Below are positions 55,817 to 64,000 of a stretch of DNA of 64,000 nucleotides, piece by piece. The notes beneath the pieces are model-generated. The model did not search any database. It saw only the letters and a list, made by a program, of their open reading frames with translations, and had not been told where the DNA came from. Source of the DNA: CBDBBY01 sp965203215 (GTDB lineage Bacteria; Pseudomonadota; Alphaproteobacteria; Rhodobacterales; Rhodobacteraceae); NCBI GenBank assembly GCA_965203215.1, contig CBDBBY010000001.1, positions 2,976,001 to 3,040,000 on the forward strand, in the 5' to 3' direction. Position numbers and translations under genes: made by a program. Position 1 is the first letter of the stretch, and every line of letters begins with the position of its first letter.

Positions 55817-56926
55817 ATGTTCGAAACCATTTGGAATAGAAAAATGGAAATTCAGGATATCGAACCAGAAAAGTTGACGCTAGATAGACGCAATCCACGG
55901 TTCGGATTGTCAGAGGCTATTGATGAAACGGACGCTCTTAGAAAATTAGTTGAAAAGGCGGATCTCGAGGAGCTGTGGAATTCGATTTCCGAACGAGGTT
56001 TTGAATATTTTGAGCCTCTTGTTGCAACCCGCGACAATAACCAGCTGGTTGTTCTGGAGGGCAACCGACGTTTGGCAGCTGTGAAATTATTGCTCAATTC
56101 CGAACTGTTCAGGAGGAGCGCACCCGGAAAAAGGCCTCCGTACATTACATCGGAAAAGCTAGATACTTGCCGAAGACTTCCTGTGGTAGTGATCTCCAAT
56201 CGAAATAATGCGGACGACTATATAGGATTTAAGCATGTCAACGGTCCAGCGCGTTGGCCTTCCCTTGCAAAAGCGCGCTTCGGCGTGAATTTTTATGAAA
56301 GGCTTAACGTCGACCAAACACCTAAAGAACGGTTGCAATCCCTTACGAAGCGACTTGGGGACGGTCGCGCACTAATTCTTAGATTGCTTGTTGCCTACAA
56401 GATTGTACAGCAAAGCATCGATCTTGGATTTTTTGACGAACTGGGTGTGAACGTAGAATCCATTGAGTTTTCCCATCTATATACTTTGATCAGCAATCCG
56501 CACAGCCGTGATTTTATTGGGCTGTCCCGTGCGCCACTTAGTGAACGATTGATCCGAAACAACCCCGTTCCACCGTCTCATGAGCGTAACCTTCTTGAAA
56601 TCCTCGGTTGGCTTTATGGGAAGCATTCGGTAATCCAGTCACAGGCCAATGATCGGCCAAGATTGCAAAGAGTTCTTGCCAGCGTTGACGGAATCAATGA
56701 ACTGAGGGCAACCGGAAATCTCGCGGATGCGGAGACCGTAGCGGGTTTGATCAACGACGATTGGTTGCGGGCAATGGCGAATATTTTCAAGTCGATGCAG
56801 AAGGCAAGCGACGCTGCTGCAATAGTTGAATCAAGCCTGAGTGAGATCGACAGGGAACAAGCTCGCAGTTTCCTGAAGAGAATGAACAACAAATTGAAAC
56901 AAATCGAAGCAGTAATTCCCGGCTGA
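55817..56926 (+). CDS. ParB/Srx-like N-terminal domain protein
   Basis: 369 residues; an internal ATG at 55844 is an alternative. The ParB-like core is LDRRNPRFGL, then LWNSISERGFEYFEPLVATR and VVLEGNRRLAAVKLLL, the GNRR box. The C-terminal half is helical (KERLQSLTKRLGDGRALIL). In ParB-like proteins this domain binds and hydrolyses CTP or acts as a nuclease; stand-alone versions occur in defence islands beside helicases and methylases. It is AT-rich. Confidence 0.75.
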   Translation: MFETIWNRKMEIQDIEPEKLTLDRRNPRFGLSEAIDETDALRKLVEKADLEELWNSISERGFEYFEPLVATRDNNQLVVLEGNRRLAAVKLLLNSELFRRSAPGKRPPYITSEKLDTCRRLPVVVISNRNNADDYIGFKHVNGPARWPSLAKARFGVNFYERLNVDQTPKERLQSLTKRLGDGRALILRLLVAYKIVQQSIDLGFFDELGVNVESIEFSHLYTLISNPHSRDFIGLSRAPLSERLIRNNPVPPSHERNLLEILGWLYGKHSVIQSQANDRPRLQRVLASVDGINELRATGNLADAETVAGLINDDWLRAMANIFKSMQKASDAAAIVESSLSEIDREQARSFLKRMNNKLKQIEAVIPG

Positions 56927-56939
56927 TCAGGCAATTGCG

Positions 56940-57080
56940 ATGTTAAAATTTCGGCTTGTAGCGCAGGATTCTGCGGAAGTCACGCCAGATGTGCTTGCAG
57001 CATTGGAATTGACGCCCCTATTCATGGGAGAGGTCAGTCCGAATAAACTGCCGATTGACTTCGAGTGCGCAAGGGAGTGA
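56940..57080 (+). CDS. Possible small ORF after the ParB-like gene
   Basis: 46 codons (MLKFRLVAQDSAEVTPDVL) starting 13 bases after the ParB-like stop, possibly the front of a gene whose remainder lies just downstream in another frame. Confidence 0.25.
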   Translation: MLKFRLVAQDSAEVTPDVLAALELTPLFMGEVSPNKLPIDFECARE

Positions 57081-57095
57081 TATATAAATAATTAC

Positions 57096-57450
57096 GTGGA
57101 TGAAACTGATAGGGATGACTATCGCAGCGAACCTCAACTGGTTGATGACGAATTAGCCGACCGCTTCTCGAAATCACTTTTGAAAATGGTTAGGTTGCGG
57201 CGCGACGTACTAGGCGAGCACTATCCTTTTACGGTTAATGATAAAGATCACTTGATTACACGAGATCAAGGGCAATTTAGCGCCGTTAGTGCTTGCTATT
57301 TGTAGCTACAGTTCTTTCGCGGACTCACTGGCGGAACTATTGAGATTTACGATCAAGATGATGAGATTGCAAAGGAAGATTTGATCGAAAATTTAGAGAA
57401 ATATTCGAATTCATCGCAGGGTATACGGTTGCGAGTCTTAAAGGAGGCCT
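57096..57450 (+). pseudogene. Unrecognised gene with amber stop and truncated end
   Basis: A GTG-initiated frame (VDETDRDDYRSEPQLVDDEL, GEHYPFTVNDKDHL) reaches TAG at 57303-57305 and continues in the same frame with good coding character (FFRGLTGGTIEIYDQDDEIA, GIRLRVLKEAS) until it meets the broken vapC near 57450. The stop and the abrupt end point to a decayed partner of the ParB-like gene. Confidence 0.5.
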
Positions 57451-57607
57451 CGCCCGACCGGGATCGAGCCAAACCAGTTACTGCTTCAAACCGGACTAGA
57501 GGTGAGACGAAACGCACGGCATCTCCCTCTTCAATGCGTTTCACGAATTCCTCTTACCCAGTTTCCTCGTTCAGAATCGCCACAATGGCGGATGCATCGA
57601 CGAACAT
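57437..57607 (-). pseudogene. vapC: VapC PIN toxin, N-terminal fragment with nonsense codon
   Basis: From ATG 57607 it reads FVDASAIVAILNEETG, TAA at 57556-57554, then EEFVKRIEEGDAVRFVSPLV then RFEAVTGLARS, the first third of a VapC-type PIN domain with the conserved FVDAS aspartate. The rest is lost at the junction with the pseudogene coming from the left. Its start overlaps the stop of the upstream gene. Confidence 0.75.
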
Positions 57608-58092
57608 CAGGCGCCGCCCCACATTTCATCAGTGAATTTCTTCATGTCGAATGTGGGATCAGGCTTGCCGATTTCGTCGGCTTTGGACTGCAGTTTGCGG
57701 ATACGCTCCATGAGCGGCTTTGTTTCCTGCAACGCGTCCAGTTGTGTCTGCAATTCTGCGTGAGCAGCTTGAAATTGGCGAATATTTTCCATGAAAGACT
57801 TGTTTTTCAGCAGTGCGCCCAGTTGTGCATGCACATCCTTCACAGCTTCAAATAAGCGGAAACTCTCCATGAGCGACTTGTCACGCTGAATCACGTCCAA
57901 GTGTTCTTGAAATGCCGTGTTCGCGGCTTCAATTTCGTGAATATGCTCCATGAGCGGCTCGATTCGCTGAATCACGTCCAAATGTTCTTGAAATGCCGCA
58001 CGCAAAGCTTCGGCTTGGTCCATAACTTCTGTTTGTTTGGCAACCTCCGCATCCGGCGCGCCGACGTTTTTGTTTTGAGCGAAATGTGTCAT
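57607..58092 (-). CDS. VapB-like antitoxin with coiled-coil repeats
   Basis: 161 residues from ATG 58092 (AGG eight bases before; ATG 58098 is an alternative). The C-terminus FDMKKFTDEMWGGA is like the toxin-wrapping tail of VapB proteins and its TGA overlaps the vapC ATG. The middle holds about four helical repeats of 30-33 residues (AFQEHLDVIQR, then LMEHIHEIEAAN or LMESFRLFEAVK). Normal VapB is about 80 residues, so the repeats are an unusual expansion. The partner toxin is dead, so it may be a relic or act in trans. Confidence 0.55.
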   Translation of the reverse strand: MTHFAQNKNVGAPDAEVAKQTEVMDQAEALRAAFQEHLDVIQRIEPLMEHIHEIEAANTAFQEHLDVIQRDKSLMESFRLFEAVKDVHAQLGALLKNKSFMENIRQFQAAHAELQTQLDALQETKPLMERIRKLQSKADEIGKPDPTFDMKKFTDEMWGGA

Positions 58093-58439
58093 TTGCATAA
58101 CCTGCAGCTTGATGCCCATGTACACTAAAACCGGCGTTTGCCGATAGGCATCCACAAAAAAAGGTTGCGTCCCATTTTTGTTCAGACGCCAGCGCGACAA
58201 GCTCTCCAATCGAAGCAGTGGGCCCAATGATTGTTTTCGATGCAGTATTTGATGGCGGGCAGAGCGCTGGCGCCCGCTCCGACCAGCGGCGCCTCGTCCT
58301 TCTCAACCCAAAAAAGGGAGGCACCCGTGATGTGGCGCCCGCCGCTTCATCAAACAGATCAGGCTGAGTGCTTTATCCAGATAGCACGCTCTTTGGCAGG
58401 CGGCGACGAAGTGTTCTAAGTTATCGTCCAGTTGCAGGC

Positions 58440-58557
58440 ATTCGCCTCTTTCCCGTTGTACAGTTCAATGAATTCCGAGAGCGGCTTCTCAATCTGCTTG
58501 ACGGAATCGCAGACGCCGCCCCTGAGTCGGCAAGCATCGAATGGACTCTAGCGCATT
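58440..58557 (-). repeat. Dispersed repeat R1, copy 3
   Basis: On the minus strand it reads DSVKQIEKPLSEFIELYNGK, clearly related to the copies flanking the retron. 58228-58439 has no supported gene. Confidence 0.6.
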
Positions 58558-58566
58558 GAACCGCAC

Positions 58567-58625
58567 ATCAGACGTCGATCCTGGAATTCGTCGATCTGCG
58601 CAACGGGATGAATGCGAAGACTGGC
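58567..58625 (+). repeat. Dispersed repeat R1, degenerate copy 4
   Basis: A 50-base stretch (coding-like ILEFVDLRNGMNAKT) similar to the other R1 copies and inverted relative to copy 3. Confidence 0.4.
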
Positions 58626-58812
58626 AGTCAGGCGACAAGCCCTCGCTTTACGGGCGGATTGAGACCGTCTCCATGAACGGTGATTATCCAATCGTAAATC
58701 GGCATGAAAAATTGATCCCCGCACCTTTCTCTGCACTTGATGCGCGGTTGACGAAGTCGTCAGTCGAACCGCCGTTTCGAACGCTCTCGGAATTCAGCGG
58801 TAGGAATGCCGG

Positions 58813-59320
58813 ATGCGAAACGATCGCGACGATCAGGTCTTTGGCTCATGGCTGCCTATCCAAGCACCCAGCCTGCAGGAAACCCGGACGCTTTTGAGCG
58901 TCGCGGCTGGCGGCCCGATCATGATCACAATATCGGAGATTCGCGCCTGCAGGAGGTCGCTTGGAGATGGTTTGCCAGTGAAAGAATATATGCTAGAGTC
59001 ATATTTGCTTTTTTGTTTTGGAGCGCAGTGATGGCGGTGGAAATTATACAGGGAATTTTGATCCTTTTAGGGGCGATTGCCTACTTGGCTTTTCCTATAT
59101 GGCTTATGGGCCCGATATGCGAAAAAGGGTGGCATAGGATGTCCTTTGCACCTTACATTATTTCTGCGGGGCTATCACTGTACCTCATTGCAGGGTTGGG
59201 AGTTATGTTCAAAATATTTTTCTGAACGGCTTCGCTTGCCTTATCGCGCGCGACGGTTGATTTGGCGGGCGGTTGAAGTGGCTTCGCGGACCGAAGGAGT
59301 CAGGTTCGGCCAGGTTTCAG
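58813..59320 (+). repeat. Tandem duplication, left unit
   Basis: About 500 bases resembling 59890-60410: a conserved non-functional-looking ORF part (ETRTLLSV, GPIM, SEIRACR), then a small membrane-protein gene, then a shared tail. Identity by eye is around 70 percent. Confidence 0.6.
59031..59225 (+). CDS. Small two-span membrane protein, copy 1
   Basis: 64 residues from ATG 59031, with GGAG seven bases upstream. Two hydrophobic helices (IIQGILILLGAIAYLAFPIW and FAPYIISAGLSLYLIAGLGV) are separated by a short loop with GPICEKGWH. A paralogue lies 1.07 kb downstream; conservation of protein over surrounding DNA suggests selection. Function unknown. Confidence 0.55.
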   Translation: MAVEIIQGILILLGAIAYLAFPIWLMGPICEKGWHRMSFAPYIISAGLSLYLIAGLGVMFKIFF

Positions 59321-59889
59321 TCGGATTGAGGATTCCAAGAATGCGTTTCATGATTCTTGGTCAAGCAACATATGCAACCTTCGAATCACCGAACCAAAGC
59401 GAAAAAACGTGAGACTGACGCAACCCAATAAACATGGAACGCACCAGTCATGGCCCCTGAAGCTGGCGCCGCGGAGATGAAAACTCGTGCGCCTCTTGCC
59501 AAGACCAATCTCGATCAAGCAGATCCTCTCCAAAGCGGACTTCAATTTCAATTGCGGATTGTCCATTCCGACATTGCACTTCCGGATGCCGCCGGGAGGG
59601 ACCTCCACTCCATCGGTCGCGCATGTCCAGTACCGGTTCCAAAGCCCGCCGCGCAGGGATGAACGGCATCAATGTTGTTCGGCTCCGCTTCGTCAATTGT
59701 CATTCCGCTTGCTCCTTGGTGTTGAGGAGCCAATGGTGGAAGCATGAGACGCGGCGGAATCCAGTGCCTATCCGAGCACTCAATGCGCCGCCAACCTCGG
59801 CTGTCGGTCGAATCGGGGATTCAAACGCTCTTCAAGTTCGGCGATGGGGATGCCGGCAGTGGAGACGATTGCGAAGACCGGACGCGCTC

Positions 59890-60410
59890 ATTTGCGCGAC
59901 GGCAGGTCGATCAGGTCTTTCGCTTCCGGTTGCCAGCCAAGGCATCCGGCATGCGGGAAATCCGGACGCTTTTGACCGTAGATGCCGACGGCCCAATCAT
60001 GACCCTGACATCGGAAATTCGCGCCTGCAGAACTCGCTTGGAGATGGGTTGCTAATGGAAGCATATCTGCTAAAATTTATTTTGCTTTTCATTTTGGATG
60101 CACGGTGACGGCAGTGGAAACCATACAGGGAATTTTGGTCATCTCTGGTATAATTGCCTTCGCGGCTTTTCCCATATGGCTTGTCGGCCCGATATACGAC
60201 AGAGGGTGGCATAAATTCCCTGCTACGCCTTTCATTTACTCTGCGGCGTTAGTACTGTATATTTTAGGAGGGTTCGGCATTCTAAACGCAATGTTTGGCT
60301 GAATGGCTTCGCTCGCCGTACTGCTCGCGACGGTCGATTTGGTGTGCGGTTGACATGGCCTCGTGGCCCGAGCGGGTCCAGTTCAGACTAGATTTCTTTC
60401 GGATTGCGGG
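59890..60410 (+). repeat. Tandem duplication, right unit
   Basis: Second copy of the unit at 58813-59320. Between them (59321-59889) no gene is supported. Confidence 0.6.
60105..60302 (+). CDS. Small two-span membrane protein, copy 2
   Basis: 65 residues from GTG 60105. Same plan as copy 1: ETIQGILVISGIIAFAAFPI, a GPIYDRGWH loop, then a second hydrophobic helix (YSAALVLYILGGFGIL). Downstream to 60644 nothing is seen. Confidence 0.55.
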   Translation: MTAVETIQGILVISGIIAFAAFPIWLVGPIYDRGWHKFPATPFIYSAALVLYILGGFGILNAMFG

Positions 60411-60644
60411 CCTCTGGAAGCAGGATTCGGCCCTTTTCAAGCTTTGATGTCGTCTGGCCGATTTGATCCGGATGCGGATCTGGCGCATTTTTTATGAGAT
60501 AAACCGACTTCATGGGCGAAGTTGTTGGAAACGGTTCAGTTGTCGGAAATCTGCAAATCACGGCCTTCATGCCGAAGACAAAATAGCTTTGGATATTGGA
60601 ACTCGGAACATTCCGACGGCTTGGATGCCGGTTCCAGCGAAATC

Positions 60645-61445
60645 TTATTCAATTCCTGAAGCCGCCAGCCTTTCCTCGACACGCTCAATGTCGTCCGGAA
60701 TATTGACTTCCCAGAACGAACGTCCCCTCGCCTCGACCTCCACGCACTGGATGTTTTCTCCGTTCTCCAGAAACCGCAGCTGTTCGAGCCCTTCAATCAA
60801 TTCCAGCCTGCCCGGCGGCTGATCGGAATACCATCTCAGCGCATTCGGCGTGTAAGCGTATACCCCGACGTGATGGAAGACCTCTGTCGAATCCGATGCC
60901 AAGTATTGATCCTGCGTCCAAGGAACGATCTCTTTGGAAAAGTACAGCGCCTTTCCTTGGCCGTCGAACACGGCCGTGGTGCCTCCGACTTTCTGGTTGC
61001 CCCGATCCTTTCTGAACTCCGCCAGCGCGGCGCCGTCGCACCTGATGACCGGCGTTGCGACCTTCAAGTCAGGGGTCTTGCGCATCGCCGCCACGAGCTG
61101 CTCCACGAACCAAGGCGGCGTCAACGGCGCATCGCCTTGCACATTCACGATGATCTCGTGCCGTCTGCTCAGCTTTTCGAGCGCCTGGGCGCATCTTTCA
61201 GTGCCGTTCCTGCAATCGGGCGAGGTCATCACCGCTTCGCCGCCGAATGCAAGAACTTCGTCGCGAATGCGAACATCGTCCGTCGCGACAACGATCCGGT
61301 CGACTCCGCCGGCCGATGCCGCGGCCTCCCACGTCCGCTGTATCAATGTCTTGGAAGCGCCTTTCGCGCCCCGAAGCGGCTCAAGCGGCTTGCCCGGAAA
61401 TCTCGATGACGAAAATCGGGCCGGAATTAGTATGAGCACAGACAC
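60645..61445 (-). CDS. kdsB: 3-deoxy-manno-octulosonate cytidylyltransferase
   Basis: 266 residues from GTG 61445, four bases after the cysQ stop; GTG 61439 is an alternative. Nucleotidyltransferase signs: LILIPARFSSSRFPGKPL at the N-terminus, VVATDD, NGTERCAQAL, IVNVQGDAPL, HVGVYAYTPNAL, and LRFLENG. It activates Kdo with CTP for lipopolysaccharide inner-core synthesis in the cytoplasm. Confidence 0.9.
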   Translation of the reverse strand: MSVLILIPARFSSSRFPGKPLEPLRGAKGASKTLIQRTWEAAASAGGVDRIVVATDDVRIRDEVLAFGGEAVMTSPDCRNGTERCAQALEKLSRRHEIIVNVQGDAPLTPPWFVEQLVAAMRKTPDLKVATPVIRCDGAALAEFRKDRGNQKVGGTTAVFDGQGKALYFSKEIVPWTQDQYLASDSTEVFHHVGVYAYTPNALRWYSDQPPGRLELIEGLEQLRFLENGENIQCVEVEARGRSFWEVNIPDDIERVEERLAASGIE

Positions 61446-61449
61446 CGCT

Positions 61450-62247
61450 TCACCGTTCCCCCAAATCCAGTCCGGAGCCGCTCGCAATGAAAGCGGGGTT
61501 CTCGTAGCCGGGTTTGCCATATGAAAGCGGTCTTCGGTCGTCAAGCTTGAGAACTTCGCCCCCTACTGATGCAAGCACGGCATGGCCGGCAGCAGTGTCC
61601 CACTCCATGGTGGGACCGAAGCGGGGATACAGATCGGCCTCGCCAGTCGCGAGCAGGCAGAATTTCAAGGAGGAGGATCGGTAATCCACGCTGGCGACAT
61701 GGAAAGGGCGGAGAAATTCCTCAAGCCTCCTGCTGTTGGACGCGGAATGCGAAACGACAACCTTCAACGCTTTTTCGGCGCTTGCCGACTCATTGCTGCC
61801 AATTCTTCGTTGGGACGACGCCGTTCCGTCCCGGCGCCACTCAATCGCGCGTCCGTCGGCGGACGTGCAAAACATCCGCCCGAACGCAGGCGCGCTGACC
61901 ACGCCGAACTTGGGGCGGCCGTCTGCGACAAATGCGATGTTGACTGTGAATTCATCGCTGCCGCGCGCAAACCCTCTCGTCCCGTCGAGCGGATCAACGA
62001 TGAAAAAGTTGCGCGCCGCGGCCGAATGGGAACTCGCGTTCTCTTCGCTGACGACATGAACGCCGCCGAACGATTGCTCCAAGCCGTCACGAATAATCCG
62101 GTCCGCCGCAAGATCCGCTTCCGTAACCGGGCTCCCGTCGAACTTTCTTTCCACCTCCATTCCGGCAGAATTGCGTACGTCCATGATCGCGTCGCCTGCG
62201 AGGCGCGCCAGCCGGATGAACTCGGCCTCCATTTTCTGGTAATCCAT
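61450..62247 (-). CDS. cysQ: 3'(2'),5'-bisphosphate nucleotidase
   Basis: 265 residues. Inositol-phosphatase fold with SEEN metal ligands, VDPLDGTRGFARGSDEFTVN and EWDTAAGHAVL. It removes the 3' phosphate of PAP/PAPS in sulfur metabolism. It is placed just upstream of kdsB, probably in one operon. Confidence 0.9.
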   Translation of the reverse strand: MDYQKMEAEFIRLARLAGDAIMDVRNSAGMEVERKFDGSPVTEADLAADRIIRDGLEQSFGGVHVVSEENASSHSAAARNFFIVDPLDGTRGFARGSDEFTVNIAFVADGRPKFGVVSAPAFGRMFCTSADGRAIEWRRDGTASSQRRIGSNESASAEKALKVVVSHSASNSRRLEEFLRPFHVASVDYRSSSLKFCLLATGEADLYPRFGPTMEWDTAAGHAVLASVGGEVLKLDDRRPLSYGKPGYENPAFIASGSGLDLGER

Positions 62248-62437
62248 CGGCCTTTCCTCGAACCGCCGTCGATCAACCTTCCTGATTTGCGGCGGACCTG
62301 CAACTCCGTCGCCAAGGCGGAGTCTTAACGACAGGCCAAATCAGACTCGGAGACCAAATTATGTCTCGAAAACCGGCATGACATTGAAGCGGCGTTTGAA
62401 GAAGGCGACCGCTGCGCTCCGCAGTTCAAATTGCTCG

Positions 62438-64000
62438 TCAAGCTGGGCGCTTCCTTTCTTTTTCGGCATATGGGCGGTATTCCAATAGCGCCGCTCGGCC
62501 TTCAATGGCCATAATTCTTACGCTCAACTCAACCCCGTTCGCGTCTGTAAGGCGCAGATCCTCGCCGAGCGCGAAATGCACTGGTTGGGGCATGCCCCGA
62601 TTTATGGTGGCATCATAGGCGAACAGCGAGGTTCGATCATGGTTGTCGCGTACCGGCTGCAGTCGACCGCGGAAACCGGGCAGGCCTCCAGTCCTATCGG
62701 TGAAAATTGCTGCTCCGCCTTCCGTCAAAGCGGGCAATTCAATCAAGAGCTCGCCCCAGCTGGGCATCCACGCTCGTACCGCCCGCGCGCCGTGTCCGGG
62801 CGCAGCGACAAGAACGGTCATCGGGAGGGCATTCGTATGGAGGTCGACGACCGCTTCGCCGCTTTGGTCCGTCGTCGCGCGTTTCCAAGTTTTATTCGGA
62901 TACAGGACGATCAGATCTGCTCCGGTAACAGAGCGGCCGTTGCACCGCACGGCAATGACAACGCGCGTCGGGGTCGTTTCCTGCGGCGCGGCAGGAATGA
63001 CAAGGAGAACTTCCGAGTCATCCATCACGCGGTATTCGGGAGGTTTCCCGCAAAGCGCCCGGGTTTCGCGCATTATGTTCGGAACGCCGTCGCCCCGGCG
63101 CTCCATAAGGTACATCCTGTCCTCCGACCCTCGAATATCGCCCACCGTCATTCGTCCGAGCACGGATGCCAGGATCTGATTGCGGGCGGCCTGCCGAACA
63201 TCCATGCTGTCCACTGGGAGGTTGTTGGGAAGCGCGCCGGGAGACTGGATTTCCAATCGGTCATCAAAAATCGAAATCCGAATCCTGCTACCCCTTATGG
63301 AATAATCGCGATGCGCCACCGCGTTGACTATGGCCTCGAACAATGCCTTTGCGCTGTATTGCGGCATGTCTATTCGCCACGGCTCCTTGCGCGCCGCAAC
63401 GCTCATGTTGCGGACCGCGAAGGCCACCGCGTCGGCAATCTGCTGGTCAAGCGGACCGACAATTTCTCGCGCATCAATTTGTCCGGAGGCTCTATCTGTT
63501 CCCCTGTACCGAGTTGCCATGATGCCTGCATTGGGCAGCCATTGCTCTGGGTTCGGTGTGCAGAACAGCACTCCGGCCACCGTGGCGCGCTCAATGCCGA
63601 CTTCGTCGAACGCCAGAAGCGCCATCTTCCTGAGCGCCGAGCGGGGATTCATTGCATCCTCCGTGCTCAGCAACGGCTTCCAGAGCGATTCTTTCAAGGT
63701 TTCAGGCCCGGTATTCGGCACAATCTGTTCGTCGAACCTATAGGAGCGGGCTTGCCCGCGTCGCTGCGCCAGACGCAACCGCTCATCATGCGCCATCCTG
63801 CGTTTCGAGGCGCCAACCCGGATGTAGCTTCCTCCCGGACTGTCATGCTGCGATTCACCTCTCGGGACTTGCAAATGCAATATCCGCTCGCCGCTGGGAA
63901 GTGCCGCTTGCCGCAGGTCGGGGCGCACAGGGGGCCTGACGGCGTCGGTGCATACTTCGACCAGAAAGGAATCCAATGCGGCGATTTGTGCTTGGGTCAG
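62438..64000 (-). CDS. Schlafen/AlbA_2-type ATP-binding protein, 5' end outside window
   Basis: The frame is open to the right edge, so at least 520 residues are present and the N-terminus is cut. An AlbA_2-like region (GGSYIRVGASKRRM) is followed by the HATPase-like half with FEAIVNAVAHRDYSIRGSRI, RLEIQSPGALPNNL and RRGDGVPNIMRE, typical of ATP-binding proteins once called divergent AAA-4 transcriptional regulators. The C-terminal 180 residues look like beta domains (NGRSVTGADLIVLYP). Such proteins are common in defence islands and tRNA-cutting Schlafen relatives; role here unknown. Confidence 0.75.
   Translation of the reverse strand: MTQAQIAALDSFLVEVCTDAVRPPVRPDLRQAALPSGERILHLQVPRGESQHDSPGGSYIRVGASKRRMAHDERLRLAQRRGQARSYRFDEQIVPNTGPETLKESLWKPLLSTEDAMNPRSALRKMALLAFDEVGIERATVAGVLFCTPNPEQWLPNAGIMATRYRGTDRASGQIDAREIVGPLDQQIADAVAFAVRNMSVAARKEPWRIDMPQYSAKALFEAIVNAVAHRDYSIRGSRIRISIFDDRLEIQSPGALPNNLPVDSMDVRQAARNQILASVLGRMTVGDIRGSEDRMYLMERRGDGVPNIMRETRALCGKPPEYRVMDDSEVLLVIPAAPQETTPTRVVIAVRCNGRSVTGADLIVLYPNKTWKRATTDQSGEAVVDLHTNALPMTVLVAAPGHGARAVRAWMPSWGELLIELPALTEGGAAIFTDRTGGLPGFRGRLQPVRDNHDRTSLFAYDATINRGMPQPVHFALGEDLRLTDANGVELSVRIMAIEGRAALLEYRPYAEKERKRPA

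Noticed and set aside
1..64000. CRISPR arrays, tRNA and rRNA genes
   Set aside because: No regularly spaced repeats and no cloverleaf or rRNA segments were found by eye; a tRNA scan would be needed to exclude a diverged tRNA.

Overview
The window looks like a chromosomal genomic island of an alphaproteobacterium. The clues are a Smo/Mtl-type sugar-alcohol ABC operon, an adjacent cysQ-kdsB pair (LPS Kdo synthesis, so Gram-negative), a degraded ettA, and frequent GTG/TTG starts. Core-like genes are GC-rich. The defence genes (AAA ATPase near 7 kb, retron at 31.4-33.3 kb, ParB-like gene near 56 kb) are visibly AT-richer. Many insertion-sequence remnants, dispersed repeats and broken genes mark repeated recombination. 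I see no tRNA, rRNA or CRISPR array.

1-12 kb: the 3' end of an AbiJ-like gene, a MITE-like inverted-repeat element, a two-gene operon of P-loop ATPases (the second with a winged helix and TPR-like tail), a zinc-hook AAA ATPase related to PrrC/RloC, a type IVb-like prepilin with a secreted protein, and a second Abi/HEPN-like gene.

12-28.7 kb: a dense signalling/DNA-processing cluster. A NERD nuclease-pseudokinase-kinase-DprA fusion diverges from a RecQ-like helicase, which is followed by a membrane-anchored coiled coil, a stand-alone DprA paralogue and a RAMA-domain protein. After an IS3 scar comes a TerY-P triad (vWA, PP2C phosphatase, kinase) and a secreted HNH nuclease disturbed by an apparent IS5 fragment.

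28.7-33.7 kb: a roughly 5 kb block bounded by direct repeats of the 3' end of the neighbouring ABC ATPase gene. It holds an AbiEi/AbiEii toxin-antitoxin pair and a retron: structured RNA, a 41-residue basic Trp-rich peptide whose ribosome binding site lies in an RNA stem, an Xre-type HTH protein and a reverse transcriptase with a WVDD active site.

33.7-41.2 kb: a polyol operon on the minus strand (xylulokinase, remnant of one permease, second permease, SDR, AraC regulator, mannitol-type dehydrogenase, ATPase), which has lost its binding protein and most of one permease. A UPF0175/PIN toxin-antitoxin pair follows, with the toxin frameshifted in a G6 run.

41-48 kb: tandem Sel1-repeat proteins, an ettA remnant, a frameshifted ISNCY-type transposase and an ImmA/IrrE-type protease, enclosed by inverted copies of a 165-bp repeat. 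48-57 kb: a DNA methyltransferase convergent with a 1646-residue strawberry-notch-type helicase and an unrecognised 460-residue partner, then a divergent ParB-like gene. 57-64 kb: broken VapC with a repeat-containing VapB-like partner, duplicated small membrane proteins, kdsB, cysQ, and a Schlafen/AlbA-type ATP-binding protein running off the end.

The leading candidates for undescribed biology are the retron with its encoded peptide, the NERD-kinase-DprA/RecQ cluster, and the methyltransferase/strawberry-notch module.
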